NCBI GenBank assembly: GCA_017382615.1
Contig: JAFNZX010000265.1
Location: forward strand, 1-13,189
Direction: 5' to 3'
Length of the DNA stretch: 13,189 nucleotides
Source of the DNA: Clostridia bacterium
GTDB lineage: Bacteria > Bacillota > Clostridia > Oscillospirales > CAG-272
The notes beneath the pieces are model-generated. The model did no database searches and was not told the DNA's origin. It was given only the letters and a program-made list of their open reading frames with translations. The position numbers and the translations under genes were made by a program. Positions 1 through 7,063 of this stretch are shown piece after piece (within the stretch, counting starts at the first letter, position 1; each line of letters starts with the position of its first letter).

Positions 1-189
1 AATCTCACAAGCGTAACAATCGGCAACGGTGTAACAAGCATAGGTGATTATGCGTTTTCTTCTTGTTACAGCCTCAAAAGCATAACAATTCCTGATAGTG
101 TAACAAGCATAGGTAGTTATGTTTTTCAAGGTTGTTCCAACCTTACAAGCGTAACAATTGGCAGTAGCGTCACAAGTATAGGTCGTTGA
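1..189 (+). CDS. BspA-type leucine-rich-repeat protein, 3' fragment (5' end outside window)
   Basis: Frame 1 is open from the window edge to a TGA at 187-189 and encodes 62 residues made entirely of BspA/LRR_5-type repeats. Units read roughly NLTSVTIGNGVTSIGDYAF-SSC, each 23 residues, with the usual Ile/Val/Leu positions and the IG-x-YAF-x-x-C pattern. Proteins of this family are generally secreted or surface-attached adhesins in gut and oral Bacillota and Bacteroidota, but no signal peptide or anchor is visible here because the 5' end is missing. The reading frame stops in the middle of the third unit, right after SIG, where the next residues should be DYAF. That is not a natural family end. 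I therefore read it as a truncated gene or one side of a junction. The repeat identity is clear; whether it is a functional gene end is doubtful. Confidence 0.75.
   Translation, partial: NLTSVTIGNGVTSIGDYAFSSCYSLKSITIPDSVTSIGSYVFQGCSNLTSVTIGSSVTSIGR
1..189 (+). repeat. 69-bp tandem coding repeats (LRR units)
   Basis: Two complete 69-bp units (1-69 and 70-138) and a partial third (139 to about 183) repeat in register with the 23-residue LRR. The most conserved DNA cores are the ACAAGCGTAACAATT-like segment and GTAACAAGCATAGGT. High DNA-level identity suggests recent unit duplication or homogenisation. The third unit loses similarity abruptly just after ATAGGT at about 183. Confidence 0.8.
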
Positions 190-208
190 TTACTATGCTA
201 CGGAGTAC

Positions 209-556
209 GTGCAAAGAGAGATCTCGTATACGCTGCTTGTGCAGGACGCGGATGCTTCCATTGTGCTTGATGAAGCCGGAGAATGCGTCATCCTGCCGGA
301 TACCGTCGTATACGTATCCGATCAGGGGCAGGATACTCCCATCGGAGAGGTCACTTCGGTTTCCGTGCAGCAGAACGAGCAGGGCAACGTGGACGTTTGG
401 GTCGTTGTATCCAACAAGGCAAATTATAATCGTAAGCTTGGCTATTTTGCAAATCAGATCAAAATCGCGGTAGGAAAGACCTATACCTGCCGATTTTGCA
501 ACCTTTATAGTGAAGCGGTGATCGTAGAGCTGCAGTTAGCGGAAGGGGAGTCTTGA
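209..556 (+). CDS. DUF4330-like protein lacking its N-terminal membrane anchor (truncated or at a junction)
   Basis: The frame is open from 182 (after a TAG at 179-181) to TGA 554-556. The nominal start used here is GTG 209, with GGAG only 3 nt upstream, so the start is weak. The protein has a beta-rich segment (ISYTLLVQDAD), then a GDKVY/IGEV-like stretch (VVYVSDQGQDTPIGEV). It ends with an IAVGKTYTCRF...EAVIVEL segment. This order matches the soluble part of DUF4330 proteins and of the complete paralogue immediately downstream. Family members normally begin with a short cytoplasmic stretch and one transmembrane helix; neither is present. The coding potential extends upstream (DYYATEYV) to the point where LRR DNA ends, so the original 5' end was probably replaced. 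An alternative is a single-base frameshift that separates an LRR domain from this C-terminal domain. Function of the family is unknown. Confidence 0.55.
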   Translation: MQREISYTLLVQDADASIVLDEAGECVILPDTVVYVSDQGQDTPIGEVTSVSVQQNEQGNVDVWVVVSNKANYNRKLGYFANQIKIAVGKTYTCRFCNLYSEAVIVELQLAEGES

Positions 557-557
557 C

Positions 558-1082
558 ATGAATAAAGCGGAAAACAATAAAAAGCTGTTTTCATCGGGCG
601 GCGTCTTTGTGGATATTTTTATTGGATTATTGATCGCAGCATGCATAGCAGGCATCGTATATCGTTGCTTTATTTATAATCCGAGCGCGCATATCAAAAC
701 GGAAGGCTCGTATACGGTATATTTCGAGATCGTGGATGCCCAGCCGAGCTATGTATCCTATCTGGAAAATGGGGATAAGGTGTACGTGGACGGATTGCAG
801 ATCGGCACGATTTCTGCTAAGGAAGCGGTGGAGGAGCAAAGCGAAGCTGCCACCGAGGCTGACGAGACGACCAAGCAGCAGGCTTTGTCATTTCTGACAG
901 ACGCTATCGCGCTGCATGAGCAGGATAAGGCGACGCAGGTGAAACTGGATCAGGGAACTTTGACCGTCAGTGACAACAATCATACCGTCATGCTCACTCC
1001 CGGTATGGAGATTGAAATCTATACCGATACCGTGTCCGTAAACGTTCGTATCTTGCGGATCGTTGAGCACCAAGAGCATTAA
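558..1082 (+). CDS. DUF4330-like single-pass membrane protein
   Basis: This is a 174-residue protein starting at ATG 558, one base after the previous stop, with GGAAGGGGAG as ribosome binding site. Residues 1-15 are polar, and residues about 16-40 (VFVDIFIGLLIAACIAGIVY core) form one transmembrane helix. The rest is an extracellular beta-rich domain. It contains SYTVYFEIVDA, then NGDKVYVDGLQIGTIS, an insert rich in Glu, Ala and Gln (about 90-125), then TPGMEIEIYTDTVSVNVRIL. The GDKVY...IGTI and PG-x-x-I-x-I-x-T elements are those of DUF4330, a family of unknown function found in many Clostridia. The preceding gene encodes a clear paralogue of the soluble domain, so these were a tandem pair in one operon. 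I infer a cell-envelope role only from topology. No terminator is obvious after the stop. Confidence 0.7.
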   Translation: MNKAENNKKLFSSGGVFVDIFIGLLIAACIAGIVYRCFIYNPSAHIKTEGSYTVYFEIVDAQPSYVSYLENGDKVYVDGLQIGTISAKEAVEEQSEAATEADETTKQQALSFLTDAIALHEQDKATQVKLDQGTLTVSDNNHTVMLTPGMEIEIYTDTVSVNVRILRIVEHQEH

Positions 1083-1187
1083 GGGCAAACACTCGGATTT
1101 TAGCGTACTGAAATGTCAGTGAGCAAAATTATGCAATATGACGAAAATATGTTGCTCCACTTGTCAAAAATTCCTATAGAATGACAC

Positions 1188-1222
1188 TTGATTTTGACAC
1201 GCGCTTTTGTTATACTTATGGT
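1188..1222 (+). promoter_or_regulatory. Sigma-A-like promoter(s) for the HPr gene
   Basis: TTGATT (1188-1193) and TATACT (1211-1216) are separated by 17 bp. An overlapping alternative pairs TTGACA (1194-1199) with TATGGT (1217-1222), also at 17 bp. Either places the start of transcription about 50 bp before the HPr ATG. The rest of the 193-bp gap (1083-1275) holds only a weak 5-bp hairpin and AT-rich sequence. Confidence 0.6.
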
Positions 1223-1275
1223 AGTGAAACTATGCGTATAACCATGTATTACTATCAAAGAAACGGGAGAAATAT

Positions 1276-1539
1276 ATGAAGTCTAGTCAAGTAGTTATTA
1301 CCAATGCGAGCGGTTTGCATGCCAGACCCGCTACCTTCTTCATTCAGAAGGCAAACAGCTACAGATGCTCGATCTGGATTGAAAAGGAAGAACGCAAGGT
1401 CAATGCAAAGAGCCTTTTGGGCGTGCTGTCTTTGGGTATTGCCAAGGGCATGTCTGTTACTCTGATCGCAGACGGACAGGATGAAGAGCTTGCACTGCAG
1501 GGCTTGCAGGCACTCATCAATTCCGGGTTTGCCGAGTAA
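1276..1539 (+). CDS. ptsH: HPr phosphocarrier protein of the PTS
   Basis: This 87-residue cytosolic phosphocarrier accepts phosphate from PEP via enzyme I and hands it to sugar-specific EIIA domains. The active-site loop ASGLHARPA places the histidine at exactly residue 15 with Arg17 beside it. Ser46 lies in NAKSLLGVLSL, the site that HPr kinase/phosphorylase modifies in Bacillota to control CcpA-dependent catabolite repression. Having both residues argues for a true HPr rather than the Crh paralogue, which lacks His15. Length matches the family norm (85-90). The start ATG 1276 has GGGAGA 6 nt upstream. The gene has its own promoter and a terminator just after it, and no enzyme I gene is adjacent, so it is a stand-alone unit here. 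Confidence 0.93.
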   Translation: MKSSQVVITNASGLHARPATFFIQKANSYRCSIWIEKEERKVNAKSLLGVLSLGIAKGMSVTLIADGQDEELALQGLQALINSGFAE

Positions 1540-1554
1540 GGCACAGGCTTGATT

Positions 1555-1598
1555 AAAACGGTGTGAGGGACAAAGGCAAGCGTCCGCACACCGTTTTT
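1555..1598 (+). terminator. Rho-independent terminator after HPr
   Basis: AAAACGGTGTG (1555-1565) pairs perfectly with CACACCGTTTT (1587-1597), and the T-run continues to 1598. An inner GGAC/GTCC pairing (1568-1571 with 1582-1585) extends the stem around an AAAGGCAAGC loop. It lies between the HPr stop and the uvrC ribosome binding site, so any uvrC transcription from the HPr promoter must read through it. Confidence 0.88.
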
Positions 1599-1628
1599 GC
1601 ATTTTTATCAAGAGGAAAGGGGGACTAT

Positions 1629-3464
1629 ATGACATCCGAACAAAGATTGCAGCAGCTTTTGGATAAGGCAAACGGGCTGCCGCTGACTCCGGGCGTGTAC
1701 ATCATGAAGGATGCAGCGGGCAAGGTGATCTACGTGGGAAAATCCCGTAAGCTCAAAAATCGCGTGTCGCAGTATTTTCAAAACAGCGAAAAGAATGCCA
1801 AGACCGCGCGTATGGTAGAGCGCGTGCATGCGTTTGATTATATTCTGTGTGAAACGGAAATCGAAGCACTCTCCTTGGAAAACACGCTCATCAAGCAATA
1901 TACCCCCAAGTATAATATCCGACTCAAGGATGCAAAGTCCTATCCGTATATCAAAATCACAGACGAGACGTATCCGCGTCTGGTCATGACGCGCAAGAGA
2001 GACGCGGACAAAGGCAAATATTTTGGGCCGTATTCGGGTACGTCTACGGTGTACGCAGTGATCGGGTCGTTGCAAAAGGCACTGCAATTGCCCAACTGCA
2101 AGCGCAAATTTCCCGAGCAGATCGGCAAGGAACGCCCTTGCTTGTATTATCAGATCAAGCAATGCTGCGGTGTTTGTACGGGCAAGGTAAGCCCTGAGGA
2201 CTATGCGGATAAGATCCATACGGCGGCAGAAATCTTGCGCGGCAATACCGCATCCGAAAAGCGAAGATTGACTGAGCAGATGTACGCTTACGCCGAGCAG
2301 GAGAGATACGAGGCAGCGGCAGTTTGCCGCGATACCATCACAGCACTTGACCGTCTGTCCCAAAAGCAGAGCGTGGTGGGCGCACCGGACGATGATTATG
2401 ACGTATTCGGCTTGTATGACGACGGTGTGACGAGCGCAATGTCCGTCTTTTTCGTGCGCGGCGGCGTTTGCACCGATAAGCAGGATTACGTATTTGATAA
2501 AGAAAACATTACCGATACGGATGCACTGATATCGTTTATTTGTGATCTGTACAGAGGCAGATCGGATATCCCGAGGCTGATCCTGATCTCGTTTGCACCC
2601 GATGAGGACGCGCGTGCCACGGCTGCAGAGTTTTTGGGCAAGCTTGCGGGGCGCAGGGTTGAGATCCGTACGCCCGAGCGAGGGACGCTGCGCGCCTTGT
2701 GCGAGACCGTAACGGCAAATGCACGCGAGGTTGCGGAAAAGAGCGCAACGCATGAGAGTAAGCGCGAGGGTGTGCTGCTTCGCCTTGCACACCTCTTGGA
2801 GCTGGAAAGCTACCCGGCGCGTATCGAGGCGTACGATATTTCCAACTTTGGTAAAGAGCATCTGACCGCAGGTATGATCGTGGCAAAGGAAGCAAGCTTT
2901 GCCAAGCGTGATTACCGCACCTTCAAGATCAAATCGGTTGAGGGAACGGATGACTATGCCAGTATGCGAGAGGCACTCTCACGCAGATTTGCGCATCTTG
3001 CCGATGAGGAGGGGAGCTTTTCGGAGTATCCCGACCTGATCCTTTTGGACGGAGGCAAGGGGCACGTGGGCGTGGTACGAGAGCTTGCTCGAGAGATGGG
3101 GATTGAGATACCCATTTTCGGCATGGTCAAGGATGATTTTCATAAAACGCGCGCACTTTGCACGGATCAGGACGAGATCAGCATTGCCAAGGAAACTGCA
3201 GTGTTTCAGTTTGTTTACGGCTTGCAGGAGGAAGTGCACCGCTATACTGTGGGCAGCATGAAAAAGGCGAAGGGTAAGAGTCTTGTTACCTCATCGCTGA
3301 CAAAAATTCCGGGAATCGGACCTGCCAAGGCAGCGGCACTTTTAAAAATGCCGGGCGGCTTGCAAGCAGTCAAGCGCGCGGATAAGGCACAACTCATGGC
3401 GATCAAGGGGATCGGTGAAAAGGATGCCGACACAATTATTGCTTATTTTAATGAAAAGAGATAA
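1629..3464 (+). CDS. uvrC: Excinuclease ABC subunit C
   Basis: The 611-residue nuclease makes both incisions beside a lesion once UvrA/UvrB have located it (nucleotide excision repair). The GIY-YIG 3'-incision domain is at 22-50 (PGVYIMKD...VIYVGKS, with Arg45 following). A cysteine set (Cys157, Cys171, Cys179/180, Cys183) sits in LPNC...RPCLYYQIKQCCGVC and matches the cysteines linked to an iron-sulfur cluster in UvrC. A UVR/UvrB-binding helical hairpin is at about 215-245 (EQERYEAAAVCRD). The RNase-H-like 5'-incision domain has Asp403 (YDISN), Asp474 (ILLDGGKGH), Asp502 and His505 (KDDFHKTR). Tandem helix-hairpin-helix motifs close the protein (PGIGPAKAAALL, IKGIGEKDA). I chose ATG 1629 because AGGAAAGGGGG precedes it; the open frame upstream runs back into the HPr terminator. 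All catalytic residues are intact and length is typical. Confidence 0.97.
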   Translation: MTSEQRLQQLLDKANGLPLTPGVYIMKDAAGKVIYVGKSRKLKNRVSQYFQNSEKNAKTARMVERVHAFDYILCETEIEALSLENTLIKQYTPKYNIRLKDAKSYPYIKITDETYPRLVMTRKRDADKGKYFGPYSGTSTVYAVIGSLQKALQLPNCKRKFPEQIGKERPCLYYQIKQCCGVCTGKVSPEDYADKIHTAAEILRGNTASEKRRLTEQMYAYAEQERYEAAAVCRDTITALDRLSQKQSVVGAPDDDYDVFGLYDDGVTSAMSVFFVRGGVCTDKQDYVFDKENITDTDALISFICDLYRGRSDIPRLILISFAPDEDARATAAEFLGKLAGRRVEIRTPERGTLRALCETVTANAREVAEKSATHESKREGVLLRLAHLLELESYPARIEAYDISNFGKEHLTAGMIVAKEASFAKRDYRTFKIKSVEGTDDYASMREALSRRFAHLADEEGSFSEYPDLILLDGGKGHVGVVRELAREMGIEIPIFGMVKDDFHKTRALCTDQDEISIAKETAVFQFVYGLQEEVHRYTVGSMKKAKGKSLVTSSLTKIPGIGPAKAAALLKMPGGLQAVKRADKAQLMAIKGIGEKDADTIIAYFNEKR

Positions 3465-3470
3465 AAAACT

Positions 3471-4049
3471 ATGATGAGAATTATTACGGGAAAAGCAAGA
3501 GGCTGCAAGCTGTATACGCTGGAGGGCACGGAAACTACACGACCCACTACGGAGAGAGTCAAGCAAGCCATTTTTTCCATGATCCAATTTGATATTGAGG
3601 GCAGGGACGTGCTGGATCTGTTTGGCGGTTCGGGACAGATGGGACTGGAGGCAGTGTCGCGCGGTGCGCGCCACGCCATCATCGTGGATAAATCCAAGCC
3701 TGCCGTGGACGTCATTTATAAAAATATGCTCAAGACCAAGCTCGCGCCCGATTGCTTTGTGGTCAAGTCGGATTATGCCGATTTTCTCAAGAGCAGACAG
3801 GGCAGAGAGCAATATGATATCGTATTCTTGGATCCTCCCTATGCCTCCGACGCGCTATCCGAGTCGCTGCTGCTGCTTTTACGCTACGATCTTCTGAAAC
3901 CCGGTGCGCGCGTGGTGTGCGAATCGGATAAAGAAAATATCTGGGGCAACCATTTTGCGCTGTGTGACCGCTACCGCGTGATCGGCAAAACGCATCATGC
4001 CTCCTCGTTCGTTACCATTCTTGAGCCCGTTACGGAGGAAGAAGCATGA
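3471..4049 (+). CDS. rsmD: 16S rRNA (guanine(966)-N(2))-methyltransferase
   Basis: This 192-residue class I methyltransferase methylates N2 of G966 in 16S rRNA on the small subunit, using S-adenosylmethionine. It opens with the family signature RIITGKARG, followed by RPTTERVKQAIFSMI (about 24-38). The SAM-binding motif I is VLDLFGGSGQMGLEA (47-61), and the catalytic DPPY, typical of exocyclic-amine N-methyltransferases, is at 121-124. Length fits RsmD/YhhF. It begins 6 bp after uvrC with a modest AAAAGAGA ribosome binding site, and two adjacent ATGs (3471, 3474) are possible starts. Its end overlaps coaD by 4 bp (ATGA), implying translational coupling. The rsmD-coaD pairing is very common in Bacillota and supports both calls. 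Confidence 0.95.
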   Translation: MMRIITGKARGCKLYTLEGTETTRPTTERVKQAIFSMIQFDIEGRDVLDLFGGSGQMGLEAVSRGARHAIIVDKSKPAVDVIYKNMLKTKLAPDCFVVKSDYADFLKSRQGREQYDIVFLDPPYASDALSESLLLLLRYDLLKPGARVVCESDKENIWGNHFALCDRYRVIGKTHHASSFVTILEPVTEEEA

Positions 4050-4549
4050 GCCGCGCTATCATACCCGGCAGCTTTGATCCCATGACGTTGGGACATAAGC
4101 AGGTGGTCGCTGCTGCTGCCGAGATATTTGAAGAGGTGATCGTGCTGATCATGTATAACGATATGACCAAATACGACAAGGCTGCCAAGGCAAAGGCGTA
4201 TGTTTTTGATGCAGAGGAGCGCGTGCACATCGCGCGCTTGACCTGCGCGGATATTCCCGGGGTACGCGTGGAAACGCGTAGTGGTCTGTTGATCGATGCT
4301 TTTGATGAGTTTGAAGGCAGTGTGATTGTAAAGGGTGTTCGCAACGAGCAGGATTTTGCCTATGAGCAGCGTCATGCTGCCTGGAATCTGGAGCACAATC
4401 CACGTGCGCGCACGCTGTATCTGCCCGCAGATCCCGCGTTTGCACACGTCAGCTCCACCTTGGCAAGAGAGCGTATGCAAAAAGGGGAGGATCTCTCCGA
4501 CATCATCGCACCGAAGGCTCTGGAGTGGATATTACATAACAAGGAGTGA
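4046..4549 (+). CDS. coaD: Pantetheine-phosphate adenylyltransferase
   Basis: The 167-residue enzyme transfers AMP from ATP to 4'-phosphopantetheine to make dephospho-CoA, the penultimate step of coenzyme A synthesis. The nucleotidyltransferase signature PGSFDPMTLGH is at 7-17, with the T/HxGH catalytic histidine at 17. Later motifs are VKGVRNEQDFAYEQ (about 95-108; the family usually has RGLR..DFEYE) and HVSSTLARE (about 134-142; usually the ISS-T-x-VRE loop). Two small deviations are KGVRN instead of RGLR and STLARE instead of STxVRE; neither removes a known catalytic residue. The ATG overlaps the rsmD stop by 4 bp. The stop lies only 5 bp before the first gene of the membrane-protein array, whose ribosome binding site is inside the coaD 3' end, so the array is probably co-transcribed with this block. 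Confidence 0.94.
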   Translation: MSRAIIPGSFDPMTLGHKQVVAAAAEIFEEVIVLIMYNDMTKYDKAAKAKAYVFDAEERVHIARLTCADIPGVRVETRSGLLIDAFDEFEGSVIVKGVRNEQDFAYEQRHAAWNLEHNPRARTLYLPADPAFAHVSSTLARERMQKGEDLSDIIAPKALEWILHNKE

Positions 4550-4554
4550 TAGAA

Positions 4555-5361
4555 ATGAACGCAAAAATCGTTAGAACCAACTCGATCGTAACTGCTGTTA
4601 TGCTGCTTTTGTACGCAGGCTGCGGCGTATTGAACATACTCTTAAGGCTGTTGACAAGCCCCTCCGTTATTTCCTTGCCTTCAAGCATGGCTCTTTGTCT
4701 GGCAGTATTGATTCCCACCGTTGTGCTCTTGATTTTTGGCATCGCACAAGCCAAGAAAAAGCAGGGAAAGGCTGACCTGATCTTTTCCGTTCTGACCCTT
4801 GTCGTCAGCATTGTCTGGATTGTCATGAATGTCTTAGACTGGATGATTGCAGTTTTCAGCAACGTGATCTTTGAAATTTACTACAGAATAGATATTGACG
4901 TGCCACTGGGAGATGTGATTTCGTTTCTGTCTTATCTCAACATCGCGTATAGGCTGTTTACCACTGTGATTGCGCTGTATCTGCTTGCCGTGTTTATCAT
5001 TAGAGTCCTCTGTGCAAAGCAGAAAATGCTGCAGATCAAGGCAGAGCTGCACAAGCCTGCTGCTGCGGTGTTAATGCTTGTGCCCAACCTGCTTTCCTTG
5101 ATCCGCACGTTTCTCAATCCCGTGTTTGCTCGTATGGGAGAAGAGATGCTTGCTGAGTTTTCCATCATATTTTCGCACGTATCGTTTGGCATCACCACGC
5201 TGCTTGCCATCGCGCTTGCCGTTTTCGTCCTCGTATTCGGTTTGATCATCAAAAAGCAGCCTGCAGCTAAGATGCAGGAGTCAGAACCCGCATCCGAGCA
5301 CAAGCAGCCTGCCGATCTGCCGTTCAACGTTCCCGCAGGCGTCAACCCCAATGACATTTGA
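4555..5361 (+). CDS. Six-helix membrane protein, array member 1 (unknown function)
   Basis: I do not recognise a named family. The 268-residue protein starts at ATG 4555, 7 nt after AAGGAGTG; an in-frame GTG at 4546 has no comparable site. Hydrophobic segments lie at about 10-33, 42-64, 76-108, 128-152, 168-190 and 207-232. A basic loop before the third segment carries KKKQGKADLIFS (DLIFS at 74-78). Another before the fifth carries KQKMLQIKAELHKPAAAVL (155-173). A polar tail rich in Gln, Glu and Pro ends with PADLPFNVPAGVNPNDI (252-268). The DLIFS loop, the QIKAEL-x-KP loop and the tail recur in the next genes, so this is the first of four tandem paralogues. Lysine-rich loops predict that the loops and tail are cytoplasmic. 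It sits 5 bp after coaD with no terminator between. Confidence 0.85.
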   Translation: MNAKIVRTNSIVTAVMLLLYAGCGVLNILLRLLTSPSVISLPSSMALCLAVLIPTVVLLIFGIAQAKKKQGKADLIFSVLTLVVSIVWIVMNVLDWMIAVFSNVIFEIYYRIDIDVPLGDVISFLSYLNIAYRLFTTVIALYLLAVFIIRVLCAKQKMLQIKAELHKPAAAVLMLVPNLLSLIRTFLNPVFARMGEEMLAEFSIIFSHVSFGITTLLAIALAVFVLVFGLIIKKQPAAKMQESEPASEHKQPADLPFNVPAGVNPNDI

Positions 5362-5390
5362 TTTATAGCTGCCAAATATCAGGAGTCTAT

Positions 5391-6194
5391 ATGAAAAAAG
5401 CAACGGTTATCATCACCGCAATCCTTGCGGTCATATTAATGCTGAATTTCGGCTTTTTGCTGTACGTTGGCGGTAGCATCGTGTATGATTATACCGATGG
5501 GCTGATGGATATTGCTTACGATATATTGTTTTCGTCAATGGGCATTATGGTCACGGTAACTGCCGTTCCCGTGCTGATACAGGACACCGTCCAATACCGT
5601 AAAAGGAAAAAGGGAAAGAGAGATCTGATCTTTTCGCTGGTGCTTGTCCTTGTAGGCGTTTTCATGATCTTCTACGGTATCGTTGCATTGTTGGTTTGGT
5701 TTCTTGGCGCAAGCTTGTTTATGGAGCTTGAGGACGCCTTGGGTGTATCGTGGAATGTTGAAGAGGCGTTCACGAGTGCTATGCGCGTTATCCGCTGGCT
5801 GTTTGCAGCACCCTCGGCACTGTATCTGATTATAGCCCCAACGGTGCGCATGATCTTTACCAAGGAAAAGGCATTGCAATACAGAGTCTTTGTGCATCAG
5901 CCCGTGCTGGGCGTCATTCTGTTGGCGCTGACCGTTCTGGGATCCGTTGTCGTCATGCTGCAAAGACCTACAGGCACCGTGATGAAGGTGCTTGGATTTG
6001 CCCTCGCTGCGTTTGCCGTTGCATATCTGATCGCAGCGCTTGCAGGGCTTTCCAAGGCGGTCAAGAGGGCAAAGGAAAGGGAGGCGCAGGAAGCGGTAAA
6101 GCCGCAGCCCGAGCCCGAGCAAAAGCCGGTACAAAAGAAACCGCTTGACCTGCCGTTCAACCTGCCCGCAGGCGTAAATCCTGACGACCTTTGA
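5391..6194 (+). CDS. Six-helix membrane protein, array member 2 (unknown function)
   Basis: This 267-residue paralogue of the preceding gene starts at ATG 5391 with AGGAG 5 nt upstream. An in-frame TTG at 5358 overlaps the previous stop and lacks a ribosome binding site. Hydrophobic segments are at about 5-30, 45-65, 79-113, 133-155, 172-190 and 197-220. The basic cytoplasmic loop RKRKKGKRDLIFS (DLIFS 78-82) and the second motif KEKALQYRVFVHQPVLGVIL (158-177) align with those of member 1. The tail is Lys/Glu/Pro-rich with repeated charged Pro-Glu and Lys-Pro pairs (236-250). It ends LDLPFNLPAGVNPDDL, differing from member 1's ending at only a few positions. The gap to member 1 is 29 bp. Nothing identifies an enzymatic role; no transporter or channel signature is visible to me. 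Confidence 0.85.
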   Translation: MKKATVIITAILAVILMLNFGFLLYVGGSIVYDYTDGLMDIAYDILFSSMGIMVTVTAVPVLIQDTVQYRKRKKGKRDLIFSLVLVLVGVFMIFYGIVALLVWFLGASLFMELEDALGVSWNVEEAFTSAMRVIRWLFAAPSALYLIIAPTVRMIFTKEKALQYRVFVHQPVLGVILLALTVLGSVVVMLQRPTGTVMKVLGFALAAFAVAYLIAALAGLSKAVKRAKEREAQEAVKPQPEPEQKPVQKKPLDLPFNLPAGVNPDDL

Positions 6195-6223
6195 TATTTT
6201 AGATTTTTTAAAGGAGCATAGTC

Positions 6224-7033
6224 ATGAACGCCAAAATTGTCAAAAAGTGTTCTGTCACAGCAATCATTCTCGTTGCGTTGTATTTTTTGGTCGTCCTTAT
6301 CAATCCGTCTGTTACCCAATCGGTGCAATTTGCAATCTATCATTCTGCATTCCAATACGTTGTTGGAGGGTATTTACCACAAAATCTGATTCTGAGCTTA
6401 ATGCTATTGATTCCGGCGAAAATGATGTTGGGCTATGCGAAAAGAGAGGATAACCCTGCACTAATACGAACAGAAAAGCTTTCATTGATTGCAGGAGAGA
6501 TCTTTTTTCTGATAGCAGAGGCATCTTGGTTATTTGATATAGGGAAAGACATATATTTAAAATACTTAGACATCCATCCTCAATCGTTTGATAGATATTA
6601 TGAAAAATTGATATTGATCAGCAATTTTTCCCGGATAATGAAATTGACCTTTGGTATTGTTGCGTGCTCCGTCGCAGTATTCTTAATCGTTGTATTTTTT
6701 ATGAGTATGAAAAATGCTGTTATCAAACGAATGCGCTTCAAGGGAGAACTGGTTAAACCTGTTGCAGCTGTACTGATCATTGCCTCGGAATTATTGTACT
6801 GGGGATATTACGTAATGAATGTATTGGTTGTAGAGGGAAAACCTATTGAAGAAAAATTTCATGTAATGACTACAGTGAACAGAATATACGCAGTGACTTT
6901 TACACTTATTCCTCTGGCGGCCTTAGTATTCATGCTTCTGATGCATTGTATCATCAAAATCAAGCCGGACGATTGGGATGACGTCCCCCCGGATGAAATC
7001 GTGTACGTGCAGGCAGAGAATATTATGGAGTAG
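6224..7033 (+). CDS. Multi-pass membrane protein, divergent array member 3 (unknown function)
   Basis: The 269-residue protein starts at ATG 6224 with AAGGAG 7 nt upstream and follows member 2 by 29 bp. Its first residues, MNAKIVKK, match member 1 (MNAKIVRT). The soluble motif before the fifth segment, KRMRFKGELVKPVAAVLII (168-186), is clearly homologous to the others. The DLIFS loop is not conserved: the corresponding region reads YAKREDNPALIRTEKLSLI. Hydrophobic segments are at about 9-30, 52-70, 87-105, 138-162, 178-202 and 220-245. The tail is short and acidic (PDDWDDVPPDEIVYV) in place of the LPFN ending. The gene is visibly more AT-rich, with ATA, TTA and AGA codons more frequent than in its neighbours. 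That suggests a different evolutionary history, or relaxed selection, compared with members 1, 2 and 4. Confidence 0.8.
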   Translation: MNAKIVKKCSVTAIILVALYFLVVLINPSVTQSVQFAIYHSAFQYVVGGYLPQNLILSLMLLIPAKMMLGYAKREDNPALIRTEKLSLIAGEIFFLIAEASWLFDIGKDIYLKYLDIHPQSFDRYYEKLILISNFSRIMKLTFGIVACSVAVFLIVVFFMSMKNAVIKRMRFKGELVKPVAAVLIIASELLYWGYYVMNVLVVEGKPIEEKFHVMTTVNRIYAVTFTLIPLAALVFMLLMHCIIKIKPDDWDDVPPDEIVYVQAENIME

Positions 7034-7063
7034 AATATTAATATTTACACAAAGGAGATTTTT

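Noticed and set aside
1..189. CRISPR-like array suggested by regular repeats
   Set aside because: The repeats are contiguous, 69 bp long, in frame and encode 23-residue LRR units; there are no unique spacers.
1107..1120. Hairpin ACTGA-AATG-TCAGT after the DUF4330 gene as terminator
   Set aside because: Only a 5-bp stem with no T-run; too weak to call.
1161..1182. TTGTCA with TAGAAT as an additional promoter
   Set aside because: Spacing of about 10 bp is far too short for sigma-A.
1563..1628. N-terminal extension of uvrC to an upstream start at 1563
   Set aside because: It would overlap the HPr terminator stem, lacks a ribosome binding site, and UvrC homologues start at about the position of ATG 1629, which follows AGGAAAGGGGG.
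1608..2861. Long open frame on the - strand opposite uvrC
   Set aside because: It mirrors the codon structure of uvrC, has no ribosome binding site, no recognisable domain and a cysteine/leucine-rich composition typical of an antisense shadow.
4546..4554. GTG start for array member 1
   Set aside because: It overlaps the coaD stop and leaves the AAGGAG site too close; ATG 4555 has ideal spacing and yields an N-terminus matching member 3 (MNAKIV).
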